Position numbers and translations under genes: made by a program. A model generated the notes under the pieces. That model was not told the DNA's origin. It saw only the letters and a list, made by a program, of their open reading frames with translations, and searched no databases. From Eucalyptus grandis (Eukaryota > Streptophyta > Magnoliopsida > Myrtales > Myrtaceae), in assembly GCF_016545825.1 (NCBI RefSeq), contig NC_052617.1, positions 4,918,600 to 4,982,599 of the forward strand: a DNA stretch of 64,000 nt, given 5' to 3'. Below, in pieces: positions 12,268 to 23,910 of this stretch; positions within the stretch are counted from its first letter, which is position 1; each line of letters starts with the position of its first letter.

Positions 12268-12790
12268 TCAGCCATGGATTCCACCACACAAAGGAGCCTT
12301 GAAGATCAATCTAGATGGAACGTACGGAACAGGATGTTGGGGAACTCCATTGCTTGTGTGTGCGGAGACTCGGGAGGAGGCTAGTGGAAGGAGTCGCTAA
12401 AAAGATCGAGAGCTTCCTCTCCACTTATGACTTGAAACCCTAGCTTTATGGGAAGCCATTGACTTTTCTACCCTAAAAGACACGAAGCTCTTATCTTTGA
12501 GTCAGACAGTTCACAACTTGTCCAAGCCATGAACAGATCAGACCGGTTCAGTTGGGAAATTCAACATATTATTAGCAAATGCAAGGAAAAGCTACGGGCC
12601 TTCAAATTTTCATATAGCCCATTGCTATAGAGAGACCAACATGGTTGCGATTGGGTTCTTAAAGCGCCCAAAAAAAAAATCACTCACCTTGGAATTGGGT
12701 CTCATCCCCTCCACAAACTTTAGTAGACTTATTATGTATTGATGCCCATTTTCCGGGCCTCTCTTATTTACGTACTTAATGAAAAAAAAA
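12268..12790 (+). pseudogene. RNase H-like (RVT_3 type) domain remnant, probably from a LINE
   Basis: The fragments follow the order of the plant RNase H-like domain found at the end of LINE-type reverse transcriptases and as stand-alone genes. WIPPHKGALKINLDGTYGTG carries the first catalytic Asp. ALIFESDSSQLVQAMN carries the ESDS motif, and SWEIQHIISKCKEKLRAFKF and RETNMVA follow. Several stops and frame changes separate them, including a TAG after FSYSPLL. No reverse transcriptase was seen upstream, so this is a 3'-terminal fragment. Whether it came from a LINE or from a domesticated RNase H-like gene is not resolved. Confidence 0.65.
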
Positions 12791-13874
12791 TTACAATCAA
12801 TGTCTATTTCTAAATGTGATCAGGAGGCTCTTAATATAAAATTTAACTAATTAAAGATGTTGTGGCTACTCTCTAATTAATTAAAATATATGGATCATTA
12901 GATATTTAATTTAATGCATAAAATGTTCATAAGAATGCATAAAAGGGCAAAAAATAGTAAACTAATTCGGCCAATGGTATAACAGTAAAACAACAGCGAG
13001 GGGCAAAGTAGGAAACTCAGCATCCGGGGGCAAAATAGGGATTTTCCGGGCATCCAATTGCAAAATAGTAAATTAATGCAAGAGAGGGCGATAAAATGAC
13101 GTGGGGCCCACGTGATGGCCAAGAACTTTGGCCTGAATCAAGCAAAAATTCTCCAAACGCAAACCCTAACCATCCCGATTTTCGCCACTCGATCAACACA
13201 ATAAGAAACAAAGCAGAGATGCCATTTTGGCTTGGTCCCGATTGTACATGGATGAATAAAACTCATGCATAATCAGAATCAAATGCAAAAACATTAAAAT
13301 TTTTCTAAATTTAATGGTGTGTTTTCCTAATAATAAAAGGGTATAGCTTAGACCCTGTTTATATCTCCGTTCGCATCCCTTTGTGTAACGTCTTCCATCA
13401 AGACGTTATCATATCATTTGGACAATATATTAATCATGACTTAATGTGAACAACAAAACGTTATTGAAATTAACCGAACGTGAAAATAATTAACTAAATG
13501 TGGGATCACATTCTCGATATTATAACATCTTCAGCTTGCAAAATAGCTTTATTAAAGCACTGGGCTGCGACAGATTTTTCCTTTCAATCAAGCTGGACAA
13601 CGACTTAAATATGGTTTTGTTCGTGATTCTCTTTCTTTGCCACGTCGTATCATGTTTCTCCCGGTACAGCCACGATCGGATTCGGTCCTAATAATTGGGA
13701 GGGATCAAACCACAATCCAACCAGCACGATCCGGCCCATCCCGGCCCACTAACTCGTTCTCGTGTTTTCTCTTATCTGCTCTCGAAGTCGAACGCCCTTG
13801 GCCGCTGGAAGAGCTGAAGCCCCAGCGAAGCATCTGTCTCTCGCCGGAGAAGAAGAAGAAGAAGCAGCTTGCAG
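12791..13874. other. intergenic region upstream of the SR-protein pseudogene
   Basis: It is AT-rich, and the last ~150 bases before 13875 become GC-richer, consistent with a 5' leader. No separate gene is supported. Confidence 0.4.
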
Positions 13875-16800
13875 ATGTCGTATTTTGGAAGATCAGGCCC
13901 TCCGGACATTCGACACTTACTCGCTTCTCATCCTCAACATCTCCTTCCATAGCTCTCTTCTTCCCCCCGCTCCGACTCTTTTCGCCTCCGTCGCTCTCTG
14001 TATCAATGCCTCACGTGTTCATTCCCAGGGACCGAAGGTACGTGTATTTCCTCCGCTCCGTGGCCTTTTCTTTATATCTCACGTGTTGAGGGTTGGGGCT
14101 TTTTTTGCCGTGTTCTGATGTGGCCGCGCAGGGCTGGGGAGTCGAGAAGGTTCGCGTTCGTGAGGTCCAAGTACGCGGACGAGACGCAGAAGGCGGTGGA
14201 CAAGCTCGATGGTGTCGCTCTTGTCTCTGTTTTTCAGTTCCTTCGGTCATGAGGGTTTCTGTTCGCGTTGTGCGGGAACGCTTGGATTGGCGTTTGATTT
14301 CTTGTTCGGTTTTCTTGTTGAAAGGGAGAGTCATGGATAGGAGAGAGATTGGGTTCAGTTCGCCAAGTACGGTCCCAATGCCGAGAGAATGTAAGCCGTT
14401 TGATTATCTCGCCTTTTAGTTTTCGAATTGTGCAAATAGATTGTGCTTCTTTCCGGTCAAAATACAGTGCAATTCCAATCTGGTACGAGCTCACTGGAGG
14501 GAATTTGGTTTTCTTGGAATAAACCTTCAAATAATGCAAGTTGCTATGACCTCTTTAGCATGATTCTGTCTGTGGAGGATTCATTTTTGCAAAATAACCT
14601 GCAAAACATGGCTCTAAAGAAATGGAGAAAGTAGATTTCTTGAATAACTTAGCTGTCTTATTATCGATTCTTCTGATGAGCTCAACCTCTATTTCACAAC
14701 AGCGATAAGGGGAGGATTGCTGAACCTGTTTCAAAGATAAGAAGGCGGTCGAGAAGTCATAATCCTCGGCCAAGGTGTGGTTTAAGTTTGTTAAGTTAGT
14801 AAAGTTATGCAAACTGTGTCTACGCAAATTGGTTTAAGTTAGTAAAGTCATGCAAATTGTGCCTATGTATGCTAAAATGAGAAAAGTTCTACACTTGATT
14901 ATAAATTCAGGTTGAATGTGTCGACAACTGTCTGTAACTTCCTATTGCTATAGTTGTTGATTTGTGTTTGAGGTGAAATTCCAAAATCATTTTAATGGAT
15001 TGGTTAAGATATTTCGTCCTCTAATACTTACATAAGCCTGTTTATTAGCTGCGTAATTCATTTATCTCTACATTTCAAGAGTTAATAAAGGTTGCTGTAA
15101 CTTTGATTGAGATTTAATAAAGGTGGCTGAAACTTTGATGGGGATCCTGATTGAATTGAGAAAATCGGCAGGCTCAATTTACCATTGAAATCATGATGCC
15201 ACAGTGGATAGAGGACCCATGCCTAGAGCTCTTTGATGGATGAAGGTTTAAGCCATCTAGTTTCTTTCAATGACCTGTGAAGATGTTTGAAGAGGAACGG
15301 GAAGGAAATTCTCTCAGTTTGCCTCTATATGAGAGGACACCTGTCTCTTTGGTTAACAATGTCACTGCCAATTTATTATAGGTTCCCTGCTGGCCTTATT
15401 AAAATCAAATTGCAAACTTTGTGAGCAATCCTTACCGTCCCTTGTTGGTTGTTCGCGAGTAATCAAAGCAATCGATCAAGTTCATGGAGAGAACTGATTC
15501 TACAGAGGAGTTAATGCTGTTAACAATGATGTGAGAAGCTTGTTTACGCATCTTATGGCTTATGTAAAATAACTATACATTTTTAAAGATACAAATCATA
15601 ATATATATTAACATTTAAATGACGTTAGAGGCAATTACTTTTAATGAATTGGGGTGTTATATATTAAATTTGTTCACTGTAATCCAATGTCAAGAAATGG
15701 AGTTGCATCCCAAAAGCTGAAATTCCGCAGCTGAATTTGAATGCTAAACCAGGGTCACTCACACACATAGTAAATTTGACTCATTGGTCTTCAGTTAGTG
15801 GATAGATATTTCCTACCTTTGCTTTAGATCTAAGCAACTAAGTTTGGAAGTGCAATTTCCAGAAAAATGATGGAAGTGCAGTTACATTATGGTTGCTCAA
15901 GCCAGCTAAGGGTGTGCATGGTTGTGTTTTTATTTTTTGTTCATGAATAGATTTTCTGTTTTTTGTTCCCCTGGAATAAAAAAGAACAAAAACGCATTTG
16001 TTTCCATTTTTGTTCCAAATCTGTTTTTTGTTCCCCTGAACAAAATTAGAACGAAACAAGAAACAAAAAAAAAACTTGTTTCTTGTTTAGAACAATTTTT
16101 AAGAACAAATTTTCTCTCTCTTTCTTTTCTTCTCTTTTTTCTTCTTCTTTTTTTCTTTGGCTGGTCGCCGGCCTTGGCCATGGGCGGTGATCGGCCGTCA
16201 AGGGCCGGCGACCTCACCGGAGCGTCACCGGCCCCAGGCAAGGCTCGACCTCGCCTTGGTTGGGCGAGCTTGAGGCTCGCCCGGATCCGGCGAGGCCGAG
16301 CTCGCCCAACCATTGGTGAGGCTCGGCCTCGCCCCGGCCATCGGTGGTGGCGGGCGAGCTCGGCCTTGCCGGGGCCGGCGAGCCTCGCCGTGGCTGGGCG
16401 AGCCACCGGCCCTCGTCGGCCGATCGCCGACCATGGCCGAGGTCGGCAACCAGCCAAAAGAATAAAAAAAAAGAAAAAAAGGAAAAATAAAATAAAAATA
16501 TTAAAAAATTAAAAGAAACAAAAAAAAGAACACAAATTTACTAAACATGTTTCTATTCTTTTTTTTTTTTATTCCCCAGAACAAGTTTATCAAACGCATT
16601 TTTTAGTAAAAAATTATTCCCAGAACAGAAATAGTGGAACGCTTTTGAACAAACACAAACAAACGCATCCTAAGCAACCATTCCTTATTTTTATAACTTT
16701 GGAGAAAGAGTAACTAGATAGTTTGGGCCATAACCAAGGGATACAACACATCGAGTCTAATCAATAGTGACAGGGGTGGTCGGGAGAATCAAGCCCGACT

Positions 16801-17763
16801 AATAAAACAATTTGATGATTGAAGGGCCAAATTTTTAGGGTTTTGAGTTGAAGTCCAATGTTTCCTCAATTTAAATGAGATTTAGGTTCCGAGTCTCATA
16901 ATTACAAAATCCAGTGTTATAGTAAAACATCATAGTTAATTTCATGTAAAATTGAGTGGGTTCCATTTTCCGGTGAAAAGATGGTGTCGGCTGCAAGACT
17001 AGGATTGATTGAACACTTGCCAAAAGATTCGAGCTCAATCGATCAGCTGGACAATGGGTTAAACGTTGAGGACTTGTTTTGCACTTTCCCAAAATCTATT
17101 TTTATAAATATGTGCTAGATGAAGAGCTTATGAACTTGGACTTACTCCATCAGCACTTGATGATACATCCTAGCGGGATTGTGACCGTGTCGCCTTTAAC
17201 TAAGATGTTCACACATGAAATTGTGAACTCTGTGACATCCTTGTAACAAGTAAATAAGTTGTCGATGTGGTGTTGCTAATTTCTTTCGGCTAGTTACCAT
17301 TATGCCATTGAGTTGTTGGTTTCTAGATTTCGCCTTTTTGCCATTTAAGCTTTGAAACAACAGTTCAGATATTAGGTGACATTTAAGCTTGTTGCACCTT
17401 GTTCTTTTGCGCGTAGTGAAATAAATAAAATAAAATATCCATTGATGTGACAGCAAGTTGCGTTAACCCTTAACCATCTTAATGAGTACTTGCGTCTTGC
17501 GAGTTGCAAGTAATTCCCTCTCATTCTCTACGCAGGCGATAGTAAAATGGATTTTCAGGTACGAGAGATGAATATAGAGACCGTGATTACGGGCGGAGAA
17601 GTCGCGGTAGAAGGAGGGGACGATATGATCGCGACGATTCTGAGACGGGGAAAGGAGTTACCGTCACCGAAGTAGAAGCTATAGCGCAAGTCCCGACCGT
17701 CGCAGAGACCGAGGGCATCAAGTATGATGATGAGGACCGAAGTCGGAGTGGATCATGCACAAG
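13875..17763 (+). pseudogene. SC35-type serine/arginine-rich splicing factor, exons 1-5 (decayed or mis-sequenced)
   Basis: The exons match plant SC35-type SR proteins, nuclear pre-mRNA splicing factors with an N-terminal RNA-recognition motif and a C-terminal RS domain. Exon 1 (13875-14037) starts MSYFGRSGPPDI and ends VFIPRDRR at a GT donor. Exon 2 (14132-14211) encodes FAFVRSKYADETQKAVDKL, the RNP1 region. Exon 3 (14325-14390) has GRVMDRREI and QFAKYGPNAER. Exon 4 (14703-14774) has DKGRIAEPVSKIRRRSRS. Exon 5 (17559-17763) has DEYRDRDYGRRSRGRRRGRYD and a YSASPDRRRD-like RS segment. GT/AG borders are present and phases agree across exons 1-4. One-base shifts break exons 1, 3 and 5, and the middle of exon 1 (RRM helix 1/strand 2) does not resemble the family. 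Introns are kept, so this is not a processed copy. The gene continues at 27380 beyond a Copia insertion. Confidence 0.8.
15909..16671. mobile_element. GC-rich non-autonomous TIR element (MITE-like) in intron 4 of the SR gene
   Basis: The ends are imperfect inverted repeats: AGGGTGTGCATGGTTGTGTT on the left, and AGGATGCGTTTGTTTGTGTT read inward from the right. About 16 of 21 positions agree. Next inside on both sides are AT-rich arms built around TTTTGTTCCCC(A/T)G motifs. The core (about 16160-16450) is very GC-rich and built from GGCGAGC/GCTCGCC-like words, so it reads open on both strands, which is compositional. No transposase is present. A target duplication was not clear, so superfamily (hAT-like by TIR feel) is a guess. 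Confidence 0.6.
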
Positions 17764-17768
17764 GTGAG

Positions 17769-18679
17769 TGTTGGAGAAATCTTTCCAGAATATTTTGAAG
17801 CTGACAAAACGTTTCTATTAGTCTGGATAAGTACAGATCTTCTATTTTGAGTCTGAAGACTTTCAGATCACCAGACTCAAGACTCAAGACTCATCACTCA
17901 AGACTCGAGACTATTCTCATTGACAGTGTTTCTAATCCAGTGACGAAGGCAATCCAGAGCCGAAGTATTTGGTTGAGGATTTAGTCCTATCCTCTGGAGA
18001 AGATCTTTTGGCTGGATAAATATAACGGATTCTTTTATTCGTAATCAAGATCGTTTGAAGATCCGATGATCGACGAAATATTCTTGGAAGGTTCTATTCT
18101 TGGAAACCAAGATCCGATTGTATGGGCGAACGAGGATTGATGGGCTATCGTCGAGTTCCTTTAATAGCTCGAATGATCTTCTTGATTGATTCCGTCCAAC
18201 GGGTAGATTGGAGGAATTCCTTTGGTAAGTGCCAACGGGTATGATGGCATAAAGGAGTATAAAAGGAAGACGTTCTAGTTACTTTAGTGCATGATCGATA
18301 GAGAAATTCCAGAGTCTGAAGCACCTTGATTATCAGTCGATACATTTTGAGCGAAATTGTACTCACAAAGAGTGTTCATACTTAGTGATACCTTGAGCGA
18401 GTGTGGTAGATCATCTACACCGTGAAAGCAAGGAAGAACAACATTGTAACATCTCTTTGTTCATAGTGGAATCCAGCCAATAGGTCGGTGCGAAAAGAGT
18501 GGACGTAGGCTTGATATAAGCCGAACCACTATAAACTGCGTGTTCAATTTTCTCTCCTCTCAGTCTTACTTTGATTATCGTTTGTCACAAATCTATCAAC
18601 TGTCTAGTATTGTGCAATTATCGAAAAAATCCTTTATATACCTATTCACCCCCTCTAGGTACTTATACTAGCTATATCA
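17769..18679 (+). repeat. 5' LTR of Copia element 1
   Basis: It begins TGTTGGAGAAATC and ends CTAGCTATATCA. It contains AGTATAAAAGGAAG (TATA-like) near 18260 and the CACCCCCTCTAGG end motif shared by the other LTRs of this family in the window. Confidence 0.92.
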
Positions 18680-18681
18680 AT

Positions 18682-18692
18682 TGGTATCGAGC
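18682..18692 (+). other. primer-binding site (tRNA-Met type), element 1
   Basis: TGGTATCGAGC directly follows the 5' LTR. The standard initiator tRNA-Met site, seen intact in elements 2 and 3 and in the Gypsy element here, is TGGTATCAGAGC. One base of the CAG is missing in this copy. Confidence 0.8.
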
Positions 18693-18737
18693 ACATGTAC
18701 TCACTTTGTTTGAAGTGTTTTACTTGAGTTAAAGATC

Positions 18738-20480
18738 CATGGCTAGTATGCTAGCACCAGGGCGATGGAAGGGCAAAGCAATACCCCAGACCACCCTACT
18801 TTGATGGAAAGGATTACAACATCTGGAAAAACAAGATGAAAGCTTTCCTACGATCAAAGGATCCTCTGGAATGGGACGTTGTAGAAAAAGGAATTACTCC
18901 TACAAATTTGCATCGGTCTACGAAAGAGGAAAGAAACTGTTGAGACCAAATGGAATGACTCGGGAAGAGATAATCAAGAGACAAGCACTCGATGCAAAAG
19001 CAATTTACTCTTTATATTGTGCTTTGTCACCAACTGAATATAATAGAATATCTTCTTGTGTTACAGCAAAGAAGTCCAGGACGATGCATATCACCTATGA
19101 AGGAACAGGTCAGTGAAGGAAACCAGAATTAATATTCTTCTCGGTTAATATGAAGCCTTCAAAATGAAATCGGGAGAATCTATAAGCGACATGTTTAGTC
19201 GTTTTGACGATATTGTCAATGGTCTTGAAAATCAAGGACAAACAATTTCGATCCCATGAAGGTAAACAAGCTCTTTGCGTGGACTCTCCAAGGATTGGAA
19301 TCACATAAAGACTTCAATTAGAGAGACGCAAAGAATTATGCCACTATCTATCGACGAGCTGATTGGAACTCTTCAGTCTTATGAAGTGGAACGGATCAAT
19401 GAAGATGAAGATCCAAAAGGTAAGAAATCCATTGCATTAAAATCAAATGATGATTACGATGATACGTATTACGAAAGATGATATGGACGATGAGGAGCTT
19501 GCTCTCATGATAAGAAGATTCGAAAACTGAATAGAAAAGGAAGAAGGTTCAACTCAAAGAAACAAAGCTTTCAAAGACAATGGAGACCAAGTCTGTTGAT
19601 GATGAGGAACCAAACAAAGATGTAGTCTCGCTTTGAATGTAAGAAAAGGGACACATCGGACCCAACCTTGTCCTCTTACGAAGAAGAAGAGGAAAAGCGA
19701 TAAATTTCGAAAAGCTCTCAAAGCCGAAACACAGAGTGATACGAGAATGTGAAGAAAGTGATAATAAATATGCCAATCTATGTCGATGGCACAATCGGAC
19801 TCGGACTACTGGATCGGACTACGGATCGGACTCGACAGTGAATTTGAGGTAAGTGATGTTAAAATTCCTGTCAAAGTTTCTAAATACATTGATGAACTGT
19901 GTTTTAGTCTTAAGACTTCTCTCAAAAGAATTTCCAAACTTAAAAAGGAAAACTCAGCTCTAAAACAAAAGGAAAACGTTTTAGAAGAAAGAGTTAAAAG
20001 TCTAGACTTGACTGTTTCCACTCTTAAAGAAAATGAAGATAATCTTTTGAAAGAAAATGCTCTTTTAAAAACTGACTTATCAAATATTTCAAAGAAATTT
20101 TCAATAGGGTCCGAAAAACTTGAAAAAATTCTTTCAGCTCAAAGACCTTACTTCAATAAGTCCGGTCTATGTATGACAGCAGAAACAATTCCCTTAATTG
20201 ATTTTCCTAAAGTAAAAGAAAGAATTAAGAAAAGACCCCGAGAGAGGCTTACAAAAATCATTTCAAGAAAGTTTTTGTAAAGTCTCGTAGGATGAAATGC
20301 TCTCGGATGTTCAAAGTGCAACAGTCCAGGATCACTTTGAAAAAGAGTGTCCTATGGTTTGGAAACCTGTTAAGAAAGTATGGGCTAATCTTTTGCTTAT
20401 CTTACTAACACCAAAGGACCCAAGAAAGTTTAGGTACCGAGAAAGCTTGAGACTCTATTTTAAATGCAGGTCTTCGTCAA
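18738..20480 (+). pseudogene. gag of Copia element 1 (frameshifted)
   Basis: This is the structural polyprotein region that packages RNA. Recognisable pieces are the start MASMLAPG, YFDGKDYNIWKNKMKAFLRS, the UBN2-type gag segment with RQALDAKAIYSLYCALSPTE (about 18988-19035), a broken first zinc knuckle near 19630-19675, a charged coiled-coil-like stretch (about 19860-20110) and a second broken knuckle near 20310-20355. At least five frame changes occur. Elements 2 and 3 carry better-preserved versions. Confidence 0.8.
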
Positions 20481-20484
20481 GAAA

Positions 20485-23400
20485 AAGGTGAAGTGGTATC
20501 TTGACAGTGGATGCTCAAGACACATGACATGAGACTCAAAATGCTTCATAAAGCTTGTTCAAGTAAATGGTGGAAAAGTTTCATTTGGAGGAAACAACAA
20601 AGGAAGTATTGTGGGATTTGGGCTGTGAAAATTGGAAATCTCACAATAAGTAATGTTTCCTTAGTGGAAGGACTCAATTACAATCTTCTCGGCATTAGTC
20701 AATTGTGTGATACTAGTTTTAAGATCTTCTTTCAAGAAGGAACATGTTACGGAATCGTAAAGACTCTACTCGGTCTTTCATGGGTCGAAGACATGGAAAT
20801 ATCTATCTTCTGGATGTGAAACCAAATGAATCGCAATGTCTAATCTCAATTCAAGACGAAGCAAGCTTATGGCACAGAAAGCTTGATCATGTCAACATGA
20901 AGCAATTAGCCAAAATCTCATCAAAGCAACTTGTTCGAGGTCTACCCAAATTACCATACCAAAAGATTGATCCATGCACTCCATGTATTCGGGAAAACAG
21001 TAAGAAATTCATTTAAGCAAATAAATCATGTCTCTACTAATCATGTACTACGGTTGCTGCATATGGATATCTTCGGACCAACCGAACCCGAGCATTGGAG
21101 GTAAGAAATATTGCCTAGTAATTGTGGACGATTACTCCCGTTTTACTTGGTATATTTCCTTGCAAGTAAGTACGAAACCTTCTTGTATTTTGAAAAATTT
21201 GCTAAAAAGGTTCAAAATGAAAAAGGATGTGTTATCTCAAGTATAAAAACAGATCATGGAGGTGAATTTGAAAATCAAGAGTTTACAAAATTTTGTGATG
21301 AATCTGGCTTTAAGCATGTGTTTTCCTCTCCATATACTCCTCGGCAAAATGGAGTTGTGGAAAGAAAGAACAGATCTCTTCAAGAAATGGCTAGAACTCT
21401 TTTAATTGAAAGTAAGATTTCTTCACGATTTTGGGCTGAAGCTGTTTCAACAAAGCATGCTATATCATCAATAGAGTCTTCTTAAGACCTATTCTAGAGA
21501 AAACCCCTTATGAATTATTCAAAGATAAGAGGCCTATTGTTTCATACTTTCATGTATTCGGTTGCAAATGCTTTATATTGAAAAATGCAAAGATCGAGTT
21601 GGTAAGTTTGAAGAAAGATCGGATGAAGGCATCTTCCTTGGATATTCTACATCAAGCAAAGCCTACAGAGTCTATAATAAGAAGAGCCAGTCTGTGGAGG
21701 AGTCAATGAATGTCAAATTTCAAGACTCTACGCAAGATGAATCCAGCCAGACTCATTATGAAGAGTCTGAACTTGCTCCAGACCCTCTAAAGCTTACAAC
21801 TCAAGAAGCATCTCGGACTCTGGAAGACCAGCATCAAGCTGTTCGTGAAGATTCAAATAAAGAAAGAGATCATCAACGAGACAAATCAACAAGTACCTGG
21901 AAGCATAAGTCCAGTCATCCTAAAGATCTCATTATCGGCGAAATTAATGAAGGAATTCGCACCAGATCCAAAAGGCGAGAAGAGTCAGTCTTTGTGGCTC
22001 TCGTTTCTGAAATTGAACCAAAGAGCATAGAAGAAGCTTTATCTGATGAAAGCTGGATTGAAGCTATGCAAGAAGAGCTCAGACAGTTCAACATTAATGA
22101 TGTCTGGGAATTGACATCCAAACCAAAAGGTAAAACATTATTGGAGCTAAATGGGTGTTCGAAACAAGATGAATGAGAAAGGAAGAGTCGTACGAAACAA
22201 AGCAAGACTCGTGGCCAAGGGATATACGCAAGAAGAAGGAATAGACTATGATGAGACTTACGCACCGGTAGCAAGGTTAGAAGCTATTCGACTATTACTT
22301 GCGTTTGCTTGTTATAAAAATTTCAGGTTATTCCAAATGGACGTCAAAAGCGCCTTCCTAAATGGATTTATCCATGAGGAAGTTTATGTGGAACAACCAC
22401 CAGGGTTTGAAGACCCAAAGAAGCCGGACTCGGTCTTGGACTGAAAAAGGCTTTGTATGGTTTAAAGCAAGCACCTCGAGCTTGGTACGACAGACTAAGT
22501 AAGTTCTTAATACAGAATGGTTTTGTCAAAACTAAAGTAGATACGACTTTATTTATCAAAAAGGAAAACAAAAGTTTCCTACTTGTTCAAATATATGTGG
22601 ATGATATTATTTTTGGATCCTCTAATGAAAGTTTGTGTAAGAAATTTTCTAAGTCTATGCAGGATGAGTTTGAAATGAGTATGATGGGAGAGTTAACATT
22701 CTTTCTTGGTCTTCAAGTAAAACAATTGAAGGAAGGAACTTTTATTTATCAAGAAAAATATGCTAATGATCTTGTCAAAAGGTTTGGACTAGAAAAGTGC
22801 AAAAAGACCGACATACCAATGTCAAGTTCTTTAAAGATAGACAAAGATGAAAAAGGAAAGAAAGTTGATCAAAAGCTGTACGGGAGCATCATTGGTTCAC
22901 TTCTTTATCTTACGCTTCTAGACGACATTTTGTTGAGTGTTTGCATCTCGTGCTAGGTTTCAATCGGATCCTAGAGAATCCCATCTCGGTCTTTGCGAAA
23001 CGTATTATTAAATACGTTGCTTCATCTTCAAGCATCGGACTTTGGTATCCTAAGAAGGAGACTTTAATCTTATGGGATATTCAGACGCAGATCTGGCCGG
23101 TTGCAGAGTTGATAGAAAAAGCACTTCGGGAACTTGCCAGTTGCTTGGAAGCAGGATAGTGTCTTGGTTTTCAAGGAAACAAAGCACTGTGGCTCTCTCA
23201 ACAACAGAAGCAAAATATGTAGCTCTTGGAAGTTGCTATTCGCAAATTCTATGGATAAAACAACAGCTACAAGACTTTGAAATTGAAGACTTATGCACAG
23301 AGATTAGATGTGACAACACCAGCGCAATCAATCTCACTAAAAATCCAATTCTTCACTCAAGAGCAAAGCATATAGAGATTCGCCATCACTTCATTAGAGA

Positions 23401-23548
23401 TCATGTTCAAAATGGAGAAATCTCAATTCAATTTGTTGATTCAAAAAATCAACTAGCGGATATATTCACAAAGTCTTTGGAGAAAAATCAATTCGATTTC
23501 ATTCGTTCCATACTCAACATTTTGAAGCTTGAGGAAGTTAAAGTCTAG
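20485..23548 (+). pseudogene. pol of Copia element 1: protease, integrase, reverse transcriptase, RNase H
   Basis: The domain order is that of Copia. The protease has LDSGC at about 20500, followed by GAG-pre-integrase (LWHRKLDHVNMKQLAKISSK, about 20868-20927). The integrase core has DDYSRFTW and DHGGEFENQEFTKFCDESGF (to about 21480). The reverse transcriptase has [20 protein letters not shown] and the catalytic YVDD at 22594-22605. The RNase H has SDADLAGCRVDRKSTSGTCQ and KSLEKNQFDFIRSILN, ending at 23548. Several frameshifts and stops break the frame, but all catalytic motifs can still be found. The last 158 codons are open. Confidence 0.88.
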
Positions 23549-23910
23549 AGACTCTCCAACCCTCAGACTCAGACATTCATGGCTATAGACTTTAAGTTGT
23601 TATTATATCTCGAAAAGGTACGATCATTAGTTTATAATTTCCATGAAAAACTGAATCTTGTCTTTTCAAAAAGATTAACTTCTATTTGGCGAGTTATTGA
23701 CTTTAAAAGAGGCGTCTGTTCATTTTCCTTTGTGCCGATTGGTTTTTCCTTTTTAAACGAGTTATATATATACGGTTTTCCTCGCTCAATCTTCAAAACC
23801 CTAAAAAGCACTCTCCTCCCAATCCTGTTTCTACTTCGTGTTTATCTTCGAGAAAGTTGTCATCTTTTCTTGGGAAAGCGAGTAAAGAAATCTTTCATCG
23901 ACAAGAAAGG

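Noticed and set aside
15922..16512. Long open frames on both strands in the GC-rich block
   Set aside because: Both are low-complexity Arg/Ala/Pro/Gly products of repeated GGCGAGC words inside a TIR element; no domain is present.
18682..18692. tRNA gene fragment
   Set aside because: It is only the primer-binding site complementary to the tRNA 3' end; there is no cloverleaf or promoter boxes.
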